Positions 1-5,515 of a DNA stretch of 5,667 nt are shown here, piece by piece. Each line of letters starts with the position of its first letter. Position 1 is the first letter of the stretch. Location: NCBI GenBank assembly GCA_011772275.1, contig WVZU01000002.1, positions 3,021 through 8,687 on the forward strand. Reading direction: 5' to 3'. Both the position numbers and the translations under genes were made by a program. Below the pieces are notes generated by a model that was not told the origin of the DNA, made no database searches, and saw only the letters and a program-made list of their open reading frames with translations. The DNA comes from Planctomycetales bacterium. GTDB lineage: Bacteria > Planctomycetota > Planctomycetia > Pirellulales > UBA7805.

Positions 1-42
1 CGATTGCAGCAACTGGTAGTTGTCGCACACGCGAGCCTTTCC

Positions 43-102
43 GGTTTCATGTCAGCAGCCCCGTGCTTTTCTGGCTTCATGCGAATAGCCTCGTGCTTTA
101 GC
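43..102. repeat. Two tandem imperfect 30-bp repeats
   Basis: Bases 43-72 and 73-102 align without gaps at 21 of 30 positions. Both start GG(T/C)TTCATG and both contain AGCC(C/T)CGTGCTTT. The second copy runs into a complete hairpin (89-108), while the first has the same left arm but no matching right arm. A weaker third relative may precede them around 31-42 (GAGCCTTTCC). Nothing here suggests CRISPR: there are no unique spacers of constant size. More likely these are damaged or nested copies of a palindromic intergenic repeat. Confidence 0.55.
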
Positions 103-108
103 ACGAGG
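89..108. repeat. Perfect hairpin, 8-bp stem, TTTA loop
   Basis: CCTCGTGC (89-96), loop TTTA (97-100) and GCACGAGG (101-108) form a perfect stem-loop. It shares its loop and the AGCC(C/T)CG arm start with the hairpin at 135-152, so the two look like members of one REP-like family. There is no T run directly after the stem on either strand, so it is a poor intrinsic terminator by itself. Confidence 0.75.
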
Positions 109-134
109 TTCAGATCGCATAAAAAAATGTGTCG

Positions 135-152
135 AGCCCCGTTTACGGGGCT
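135..152. repeat. Perfect hairpin, 7-bp stem, TTTA loop (REP-like, possible terminator)
   Basis: AGCCCCG (135-141), TTTA (142-145) and CGGGGCT (146-152) pair perfectly. On the plus strand the stem is followed by only a short TT. On the minus strand a run of seven T (complement of 121-127) lies seven bases past the stem. Either could give weak termination, but the matching loop of the neighbour at 89-108 points to a repeat family. A third, smaller relative, GGC-TTTA-GCC, lies at 164-173. Confidence 0.65.
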
Positions 153-304
153 TTGTACTGTCTGGCTTTAGCCTGGGATGACTCGGGGGGCAAGAACACG
201 AAATCAAGCAGCACCACGCGGGATCGCCAGGGCTGCAGCCGCCACGGCCAGAAGGCCCGTACACGGGCCTCGCCGGTGGGGTGGTAGACATCATCACCCC
301 GGGC

Positions 305-427
305 ATGGCCAAAGGCGGTAAGTCTTTGCCTGCCAACGAAGCCGACGCGATATGACGTATCCAGTGGGGATCCTGCCTCGATCCTCAACCGGCGACATCT
401 GAGGTAGCCAGGCAAAGACTTGGCCAT
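305..427. repeat. Inverted repeat, 19-nt arm, with a 9-nt insertion in the left arm
   Basis: The minus-strand reading of 409-427 is ATGGCCAAGTCTTTGCCTG. The plus strand at 305-332 reads the same sequence with nine extra bases (AAAGGCGGT, 311-319) after the first six. The inner 13 bases (320-332 against 409-421) are perfect complements. The arms are separated by 76 bases. Both arms begin with ATG and the insert is a multiple of three, so the arms read MAKSLPG and MAKGGKSLP, but neither continues into a credible protein. It may be a fold-back element or the trace of a local inverted duplication. Confidence 0.6.
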
Positions 428-459
428 CGTACAGTGGATGGCTTGTGACAAATTCGGGC

Positions 460-513
460 GAGCCGGCCCGCTGCCTGGCGGACCCGTTTTGCCCCGCCAG
501 GCCCGCTCGGCTC
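460..513. repeat. Two-block GC-rich hairpin
   Basis: GAGCCG (460-465) pairs with CGGCTC (508-513), and CCTGGCGG (474-481) pairs with CCGCCAGG (494-501). Between the blocks is a short internal loop, and the top loop is the 12 bases 482-493. The symmetry is stronger than expected for ordinary intergenic DNA and resembles a REP or cruciform-forming element. It lies about 290 bases before tpx, so a role in a tpx leader is possible but unsupported. Confidence 0.5.
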
Positions 514-686
514 CATCCCCCCCGTCGAACTCTTCCGCCCGGAGATTTCGTGGCCAGCCAGGCAGCGTCAAGCCGGCGATCGCCGCCGCGTCGATCGCGA
601 GCCCTCCGGCGAAAGGGCTTCCCTGCTCCTCTGCCCCTTGTAAGCCTGCCCGATGGCCCGCATGATAGAGGGCTGGTTTTTCCGGC

Positions 687-698
687 CCGGCATGCCGG
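687..698. promoter_or_regulatory. Perfect 12-bp palindrome upstream of tpx
   Basis: CCGGCATGCCGG is fully self-complementary and lies about 108 bases before the tpx start. Such symmetry is compatible with a dimeric repressor or activator site. It is also easy to obtain by chance in DNA this GC-rich, and no known operator consensus was recognised. Treat it as a candidate only. Confidence 0.2.
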
Positions 699-791
699 CG
701 GGCAGGAAGCGGGCCGCCAGATAGGGCGGTCTTTTACCCCCAGCGATTCCGCGACCGCAGATCGACTATTCACCGCGTATCGACAGCAGAC

Positions 792-799
792 AAAAGGAG
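792..799 (+). promoter_or_regulatory. Ribosome binding site of tpx
   Basis: AAAAGGAG ends six bases before the ATG at 806. This strong Shine-Dalgarno with good spacing fixes the tpx start. Confidence 0.85.
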
Positions 800-805
800 C
801 CAATC

Positions 806-1330
806 ATGGGACGTGCAGGTGCAGTGACTTTCAAAGGCAACCCCTTAACGCTGGCGGGCGAGCCCGTGCAAGTGGGCCAACCGGCGCCCCCCTTTACGTT
901 GCACGCTTTCGAAGAAGGGAACCTGAACACGATCACCCTGAACGAGTTGAAAGGCAAGCCAACCATTATCAGTGTCGTCCCCTCCCTGGACACACCGGTC
1001 TGCCAGACGCAAACCAGGCGTTTCAATCAGGAACTGGCGGCGCTGGGGGACAGGATCAACGCCCTGACGGTCAGTCTTGATTTACCGTTCGCCATGAATC
1101 GCTTCTGTGGCGCCGAAGAAATCACCAGCTTGCGGTCGGCCAGCGATTACCAGGACCGCAGCTTTGGTCAGGCTTGGGGGATGCTGATCGAAGAGCTGAA
1201 AATTCTGGCCCGCGGGACGTTCGTGCTGGACGCCGACGGGAACGTGGTTTATGCCGAACAGGTCCCGGAGGTCGCGGACGAGCCGAATTATGAGGGGGCC
1301 CTGACGGCGTTAAAGGGCCTGCTGGACTGA
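806..1330 (+). CDS. tpx: Thiol peroxidase (Tpx, atypical 2-Cys peroxiredoxin)
   Basis: This 174-residue protein belongs to the Tpx branch of the peroxiredoxins, which reduce hydrogen peroxide and alkyl hydroperoxides in the cytoplasm or periplasm using thioredoxin as electron donor. The peroxidatic cysteine is Cys66 in PSLDTPVCQTQTRRFN, with the family Thr at 63 and Pro at 59. The resolving cysteine is Cys101 in DLPFAMNRFCGAEEI. The conserved active-site Arg is Arg136 in LARGTFV. The Cys spacing (35 residues) and the length match the usual Tpx of about 165 to 175 residues, so the gene looks complete and active. There is no signal peptide, so a cytoplasmic location is expected. The start is fixed by the RBS at 792-799. 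It is transcribed alone and converges on the HD/PAS/GGDEF gene with a 42-bp gap, in which I see no clear shared terminator. Family assignment is firm; regulation is not visible. Confidence 0.96.
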   Translation: MGRAGAVTFKGNPLTLAGEPVQVGQPAPPFTLHAFEEGNLNTITLNELKGKPTIISVVPSLDTPVCQTQTRRFNQELAALGDRINALTVSLDLPFAMNRFCGAEEITSLRSASDYQDRSFGQAWGMLIEELKILARGTFVLDADGNVVYAEQVPEVADEPNYEGALTALKGLLD

Positions 1331-1372
1331 CCCCGACCCGGCGAGATCCCGCGTCCCGGACCCCACATCCCA

Positions 1373-3580
1373 CTACTCGGCCAGCCAGGTACCCGCCAGC
1401 GTTGTCCCGCACGGCTCGACCGGTTCGTCGTCCGTCCCCGGTTCACTGGTGATCAGGTAAGTCTGCAAATAGCCGATTACCGTCCTGGCACGCTCCACCA
1501 CATCGCTGCGACGGCGATCCCGATCGCGCCGCGGCCGCACCGCGACCTCGACCCGAGTCCGCACTCGCCCGGGAAGTGTGGGGCCCACGGTTTTTTCCTC
1601 GTAGAAGCCCAGTTCCAACACGAAGGCAACGCCCCGGTCGGATTCGCGACGCAGCAGACCGTTGCCCTCCGGCTCGAACCGCAGCACCACGTGGTTCTCG
1701 TCGATCGCTTTGGCCTGCGTCTGATACTCCGTGACAAAACCGCGAAGTTTTTCCACGGCCACGCGCAGCGGCACCTTGGAAACCAGTTGCGCCCTGGCGA
1801 CAGGCATGGACCGACTCGGTTTCCACCAGTTGAACCACCCCCCTTCGCCGTGGCTCTTCCGCCCGATGCCGTCGGGGTTGACGGTGACGACCATGTTGCG
1901 ACCTGCCGACTTGGCTTCCAGGAGGGCCTGGTCGGCGCGGCAGAGCATCGCGGTGGCCGTGTCTTTTTTCGCCGTTTCCGTGACACCAAAGCTGGCCGTG
2001 ATCCGCTTGCCACTCAGCGATTCCAAAGGCATGTCGCCCAATTCGCGGCGAATCTTTTCCGCCCGCTCACTGGCGGCAAGCTGGTCGCAGTCGGTACACA
2101 GCAGGACGAATTCTTCGCCACCGTAACGAGCCACCAGGTCGCCCGGGCGGCAATTGGCGGAGAGCAATTCTGCGAATGAGCGTAAAGCGGCATCGCCAGC
2201 CGGATGGCCGTAGGTGTCATTGATTTTCTTGAAATGATCGATGTCGCAGATGATCAAGCTGCCCGGCTCGTTACGCTCCAGATGCCTCTCGATAAATGGC
2301 TGATGCTGCCGATCGAATTCGGCACGGTTCGCCAGCTGCGTCAGCGGGTCCCGCGTCGCCTTCTCGTGCAACGTCGCACACCGCGCTTCCAGGCTGGTCT
2401 CGCTGGTCACGTCCCGCATAAAGATGTTGGCGCCCCGCGTCTGGCCCTCCGGGCCGATGACCGGCACAATGTGCAGATCGATGGCCACCGGCTGCGGGGT
2501 CCGGCCCTGGATCTGCACGCGGCGAATGCTCTGCACCGACGACAGAACGACCTGGCGCACGGGACAATCTTCCTCAGTGATCGCACGCCCATCCTCGTCG
2601 CGCAGCTTCAACAAACGGGGCTGCCAGCGTTGGTGGGTCACCTCTTCAGCAGGCACACCGCTCAGCACCTCCGCGCCGCGGTTCCACAGCTGGACATGCA
2701 ACTGGCTGTCGACACAGACAACGCCGTCCCGCATGCTGCCGATCAGCTTTTCCAGGAACAGCGGCGCCAGCGATTCGGCCGCCGCCGGAAAACCCGGAGC
2801 ACTCAACTGCCGATCCCCCGCCGACGTTTCGGAGGCAAGATGGCGCAGCCAGCGACGAGCGGCGGCGGCATGCAGCTCCACACTGTCCGCCTGCTCGACG
2901 TCAAAAAATTCCCGCAGCAAATAGGGGTCAAACTGACTGCCCGCCGCCTCCACCAATCGCTCCAGCGCCTTGCTGCGACCCATCGCGTCGCGGTAAACCT
3001 GCTGGTGCGTCATGGAGTCGAACGCGTCGGCGATGGACAACATCCGCGCGCCCAACGGCAAACCGTTCCCGTGCGGCGGAACGCGGTCGACTTCCGACGC
3101 GTACCAGGCCGGCGCGTACCTGATAATTTCCCGCACCGCGCTGGGAGCACCAAAGCTCTTCAAAATCTCTAAACCCATGGCCTGATGGCCCCGCACCGTT
3201 TCCGTCTCGCACTCGTCCAGCTTGCCAGGCTTCAGCAATACCGCATCGGGTACGCCAATCTTGCCGATATCGTGCAGCAAAGCGGCAACCTCCAGATCGC
3301 TTAACAACTCCGGATCCAGATCAACCGCCATACCCCAGGCCGAACAAGACAGAGCCACGCGTAAAGAATGGGCCGCGGTCGGGGAATGTTTGCAGCGCAA
3401 CGCGGTAAAAAGGCTGCTGCCGGCGCCCAGCCGCGCTTGGACCAGACAAGCTTGCGTGGCCACCTCTCCCGGACGATAACCAACGTCCAACTGCAGCGGC
3501 AAAACCCCCACAGGCGCGGAACTGCCTGTATCTGGATCCGCTGCAGCGATGGAACTTGCGGTGTGGGTCGTACTGGACAT
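1373..3580 (-). CDS. HD-GYP-like / PAS / GGDEF signalling protein (probable diguanylate cyclase)
   Basis: This is a soluble 735-residue fusion. Residues about 60-230 are HD-GYP-like: His71, HD at 103-104, GKIGVPD at 106-112, KPGKL at 117-121, His132 and Asp185 in IADAFDSMT are kept. The HHExxDGxGYP block (aligned residues 156-166) is replaced, which predicts loss of c-di-GMP phosphodiesterase activity. Residues about 272-395 look like a PAS sensor. Residues about 400-568 form a complete GGDEF domain: DPLTQLANR at 411-419, metal Asp446 in DIDHFKKINDTYGH, GGEEF at 487-491, and the RxxD inhibitory site (RPGD, 478-481) five residues before it. It should therefore make c-di-GMP from GTP under product control. 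Residues about 575-712 are an unrecognised domain, followed by an acidic linker. ATG 3580 is the furthest upstream start, nine codons after an in-frame TGA, but its Shine-Dalgarno is weak (GGGG about 14 bases upstream). No TM segments are seen. The signal sensed is unknown. Confidence 0.9.
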   Translation of the reverse strand: MSSTTHTASSIAAADPDTGSSAPVGVLPLQLDVGYRPGEVATQACLVQARLGAGSSLFTALRCKHSPTAAHSLRVALSCSAWGMAVDLDPELLSDLEVAALLHDIGKIGVPDAVLLKPGKLDECETETVRGHQAMGLEILKSFGAPSAVREIIRYAPAWYASEVDRVPPHGNGLPLGARMLSIADAFDSMTHQQVYRDAMGRSKALERLVEAAGSQFDPYLLREFFDVEQADSVELHAAAARRWLRHLASETSAGDRQLSAPGFPAAAESLAPLFLEKLIGSMRDGVVCVDSQLHVQLWNRGAEVLSGVPAEEVTHQRWQPRLLKLRDEDGRAITEEDCPVRQVVLSSVQSIRRVQIQGRTPQPVAIDLHIVPVIGPEGQTRGANIFMRDVTSETSLEARCATLHEKATRDPLTQLANRAEFDRQHQPFIERHLERNEPGSLIICDIDHFKKINDTYGHPAGDAALRSFAELLSANCRPGDLVARYGGEEFVLLCTDCDQLAASERAEKIRRELGDMPLESLSGKRITASFGVTETAKKDTATAMLCRADQALLEAKSAGRNMVVTVNPDGIGRKSHGEGGWFNWWKPSRSMPVARAQLVSKVPLRVAVEKLRGFVTEYQTQAKAIDENHVVLRFEPEGNGLLRRESDRGVAFVLELGFYEEKTVGPTLPGRVRTRVEVAVRPRRDRDRRRSDVVERARTVIGYLQTYLITSEPGTDDEPVEPCGTTLAGTWLAE

Positions 3581-3631
3581 CGAACGGCGTAATTCCCCAA
3601 ACGGCGGTCAGCGTACCGGTCCGGACAATCG

Positions 3632-3916
3632 TCACGGCTGTTGGGACCAGACCGCGACCGACCAAATCAACTTGGCGAAGGAGATCTCGTTACCAAAGCC
3701 TAGGTCGCGGTCGATCCGCTGCCAAACATTGCCGGCTGCCATCAACAGCTCACTGGGTCAGCCAGGTATCCGCTCGATCGGAATGTAAGGCTGGTAACGA
3801 TCTTCCGGGTTGGCGACCACCCCGCCAGGACCGCTGACGACGGTCCAAATGGCCATCACAGTCAAGCTGCAGAACAGCCCGGCCAAATGCCGAATCGGTT
3901 ATCAGTCATCAGACAT
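3632..3916 (-). pseudogene. Probable decayed small exported-protein gene
   Basis: ATG at 3916 has an excellent Shine-Dalgarno, AGGAG (complement of 3924-3928), seven bases away, but the frame reads only MSDD before TGA and TAA. The same frame then stays open as a basic start (PIRH), a hydrophobic stretch (LAGLFCSLTVMAIWTVVSG), an Ala-ending cleavage-like region (PGGVVA) and NPEDRYQPYIPIERIPG. It stops at 3758-3760 (TGA), then continues as 41 more coding-like codons (PSELLMAAGNVWQRID...) to TGA at 3632-3634. A start at ATG 3909 (MTDN) plus one added base would also join the hydrophobic part. It therefore looks like a small secreted or membrane-anchored protein of about 90 residues broken by a nonsense change, a frameshift or both. 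Alternatives are a four-codon leader peptide followed by a separate 32-residue ORF from ATG 3856, or chance. I do not recognise the family. It lies just upstream of, and on the same strand as, the GGDEF gene. Confidence 0.4.
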
Positions 3917-3923
3917 GCTTGCA

Positions 3924-3928
3924 CTCCT
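3924..3928 (-). promoter_or_regulatory. Strong Shine-Dalgarno before a four-codon ORF
   Basis: The minus strand reads AGGAG, seven bases, ATG (3916). This is the best ribosome binding site in the window besides that of tpx, yet it leads to only four codons before two consecutive stops. It supports either a gene broken near its start or a short leader peptide. Confidence 0.5.
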
Positions 3929-4038
3929 GTCCGCGACTGGACAAGCAAGCGGCAGGCGGAAGGACTTTTCCAGGTCGCCACGCGTAACATCCCCTCCCCC
4001 CTATAACGCTCGTCAAACGGGTAATTCCGCAAAACAGG

Positions 4039-5199
4039 ATGCGTCGCAGAGGCCAGAGCGAAGAACGTCGACGTCGTGTCTTGAAGGACGATCTCTCTGA
4101 TCCCGAAGGATCCGGGGAGGTGGGAAGTGCAGACTCCACGCGGACGGCCGCGGCCTACAAATCGTCCGCTCTCCAAGAACAACCACGCATTACCGATCTG
4201 ATCCCTCAAGCGGGCTGGCTGATTTTTCTGCTGTTCGTCAGCGGCGCCGCGGCCATCAGCGGACTGCTGCTGGCGTACGACCGGCTGGAACCCGCCGCCC
4301 AGCCGCGTTTTGCCATCTTCGATTTGACCCACAGCGGCAGCCTCGCCCACTGGCTGGCCGCCTGCCTCCTGGCACTGGTCGCCGCCGTGGCCGGCATCTG
4401 CCATTGCCTCAGACGCCATAAGCTGACCGATTACCACGGGCGGTATCGCATCTGGAGGTGGACCGCCGGTCTGGCCCTGCTGGCCAGTGTCGCCGCCACC
4501 ACCCAGTGGCACGCCGTCGCCGGTCAGGAACTGGCCCGCGCCGCCGCCTGGAATCTACCCCACCAGAACCTGCTGGGCTGGCTCGTTCCCACCGTCCTGG
4601 TCCTCACCACGATCGCCATCCGGCTGGCTGTGGAAATGCGAGCAAGTCGAATCGCCACCCTCTCGCTCTACCTGGCCCTGGCCTGCTATGCGGTCGTCGT
4701 GGGCTCGCTCCTCTGGCCACCCACTGCCCTCGCCAAGGCCCACGCCGTCATGGCGACCAGCGGCAGCCTGCTGGCCGGGCATCTCCTCCTCCTGCTCAGC
4801 TTTACCTGGTACGCCCGCTACATCATCCTAGAGATGCAAGGCCTGGCCGGGTGTCCCAAGTCCAAGCGATCACCCAGGCGGGCAGCCCACCACCACGGTC
4901 GGCACATAACGACGCACAACCATTACGCCCACCCATCACCCCCGCCCCCCAAACGCCAAAGTGACGTCGATCCCCAACCCGCGACCCGGCGGAACCAACA
5001 GCTGGTCGAAGAGGCCGAGCATGAGGCAGAACGGCTGGAAAGGCAAGAACACCGGGCCCAACGAAAAAAACGCGACCGGCGGCGCCACCAAATGGAACCG
5101 GAGGAACCCACCCCGGTCTCTGCACCCCACAAAAAGCTGACCAAAGCCGAACGCAAACGGCTGCGAAAACTCAAGGCCCAACAGCGGGAAGCCGCCTGA
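4039..5199 (+). CDS. Multi-pass membrane protein with His cluster and charged C-terminal tail (function unknown)
   Basis: This protein has up to 386 residues. The first 50 are polar and probably disordered. About six hydrophobic segments follow, near residues 59-81, 101-122, 140-158, 178-197, 206-226 and 238-264. Between segments 2 and 3 lies LRRHKLTDYHGRYRIWRW (124-141), which I associate with a membrane-protein family common in planctomycetes and without known function; this is recollection, not a search. Residues 284-298 contain seven His in 15 positions, then a Pro run, then a strongly charged Glu/Arg/Lys helix-like tail (about 317-386) ending in KKLTKAERKRLRKLKAQQREAA-like basic sequence. 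No catalytic motif was seen. ATG 4039 is the most upstream start (in-frame TAA at 3985-3987) but lacks a spaced Shine-Dalgarno. GTG 4120, nine bases after GAAGGA (4105-4110), would give 359 residues and may be the true start. The gene stands alone and diverges from the GGDEF gene. Confidence 0.82.
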   Translation: MRRRGQSEERRRRVLKDDLSDPEGSGEVGSADSTRTAAAYKSSALQEQPRITDLIPQAGWLIFLLFVSGAAAISGLLLAYDRLEPAAQPRFAIFDLTHSGSLAHWLAACLLALVAAVAGICHCLRRHKLTDYHGRYRIWRWTAGLALLASVAATTQWHAVAGQELARAAAWNLPHQNLLGWLVPTVLVLTTIAIRLAVEMRASRIATLSLYLALACYAVVVGSLLWPPTALAKAHAVMATSGSLLAGHLLLLLSFTWYARYIILEMQGLAGCPKSKRSPRRAAHHHGRHITTHNHYAHPSPPPPKRQSDVDPQPATRRNQQLVEEAEHEAERLERQEHRAQRKKRDRRRHQMEPEEPTPVSAPHKKLTKAERKRLRKLKAQQREAA

Positions 5200-5259
5200 G
5201 AACACCCCGTGCCCTGGGGACGCCCCCTAAAAAGGCAGTTGTCCCCCAACCTCCGACCC

Positions 5260-5350
5260 GGTTGTGTCAGCACCCCGGCTGCTGAGGGCCATCTTGGCGA
5301 GAAGGGATAGCGTTTCCGCCTGAGGTCGGGCTTGAGCAGCCGGGGTGCTT
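5260..5350. repeat. 91-bp palindrome-ended repeat, copy 1
   Basis: The element has perfect 15-bp inverted arms, AGCACCCCGGCTGCT (5269-5283) and AGCAGCCGGGGTGCT (5335-5349), around a 51-base core. A second copy begins 101 bases later and matches at 87 of 91 positions. It encodes no protein and has no visible target-site duplication. REP/BIME-type element, small MITE or RNA-level hairpin are all possible. Lying 60 bases after the membrane-protein stop, it could also affect transcript ends. Confidence 0.85.
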
Positions 5351-5360
5351 TGTCCGCGGC

Positions 5361-5451
5361 GGTTGTGTCAGCACCCCGGCTGCTGAGGGCCATCTTGGCC
5401 AGAAGGGATGGCGTTTCCGCCCGGGGTCGGGCTTGAGCAGCCGGGGTGCTT
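5361..5451. repeat. 91-bp palindrome-ended repeat, copy 2
   Basis: The arms are at 5370-5384 and 5436-5450, again perfect over 15 bp and identical to copy 1. All four differences from copy 1 lie in the core, none in the arms: G to C in GGC(G/C)AGA, A to G in GGAT(A/G)GCG, and two in CGCC(T/C)G(A/G)GGT. The first change makes GGCC-ATCTT-GGCC a perfect small inner stem in this copy. Copy 2 is in the same orientation as copy 1, ten bases after it. Confidence 0.85.
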
Positions 5452-5490
5452 CTGGGGGACGGGCCAAATCAGGAAAAATCCAGGGCAGGC

Positions 5491-5515
5491 CAGGGTCTGC
5501 GAAACACCCTGTTTT
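5491..5515 (+). terminator. Possible weak intrinsic terminator
   Basis: CAGGGT (5491-5496), a nine-base loop and ACCCTG (5506-5511) are followed by TTTT. A larger alternative pairing joins GGCCAGGG (5488-5495) with CCCTGGCC (5526-5533). The stem is short and about 290 bases beyond the nearest upstream stop, so the call is tentative. Confidence 0.25.

Larger units (their letters stand above)
1..805. other. Long gene-free region upstream of tpx, rich in small repeats
   Basis: I find no convincing gene in these 805 bases. Several frames are open for 80 to 170 codons on both strands. They overlap one another, use codons such as AGA, AGG and GGA, are low-complexity (rich in Arg, Pro, Gly, Ala) and run through the hairpins, so I read them as chance openings in GC-rich DNA. 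The best of them is the minus-strand stretch from about 300 down to 178, which has a more coding-like third position and could be a gene remnant, but it matches no family I know. The region holds the separately listed tandem repeat, TTTA-loop hairpins, inverted repeats and palindrome. The last 40 bases carry the tpx ribosome binding site; I could not place a convincing promoter. Confidence 0.6.
3581..4038. other. Divergent intergenic region between the GGDEF gene and the membrane-protein gene
   Basis: These 458 bases separate two divergent genes and should hold both promoters. The minus strand carries the decayed small gene listed at 3632-3916. Between 3917 and 4038 I see promoter-like fragments only: TATAAC at 4002-4007 on the plus strand and TTGACG (complement of 4011-4016) on the minus strand. 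Neither has a convincing partner at 16 to 18 bases. No hairpin or RNA gene was recognised. Confidence 0.5.

Noticed and set aside
1..110. CRISPR array
   Set aside because: The 30-bp units are directly adjacent and diverged, with no spacers, and no cas genes are present.
143..803. Minus-strand open frames of 142 and 169 codons upstream of tpx
   Set aside because: They overlap each other in different frames, have no good ribosome binding site, read through hairpins and have Arg/Pro/Gly-rich low-complexity translations with no recognisable family. A gene remnant around 178-300 cannot be excluded.
445..1080. Plus-strand open frame of 211 codons overlapping the start of tpx
   Set aside because: Its second half is the tpx gene read in another frame, and its first half is Ser/Pro/Arg-rich without any motif.
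1331..1372. Bidirectional terminator between tpx and the convergent GGDEF gene
   Set aside because: Only stems of three or four pairs can be drawn in the 42 bases and there is no T run on either strand.
2204..3172. Plus-strand open frame of 322 codons opposite the HD/PAS/GGDEF gene
   Set aside because: The minus strand has unmistakable GGDEF, PAS and HD motifs; the plus frame is its shadow, rich in Arg, His and Gln.
3862..4512. Minus-strand open frame of 216 codons opposite the membrane-protein gene
   Set aside because: It is Gln/Gly/Ala-rich, as expected for the antisense of Leu/Ala-rich membrane segments, while the plus strand shows clear TM segments.
5260..5451. Insertion sequence
   Set aside because: There is no transposase frame inside or between the copies and no clear target-site duplication; a short non-coding repeat fits better.
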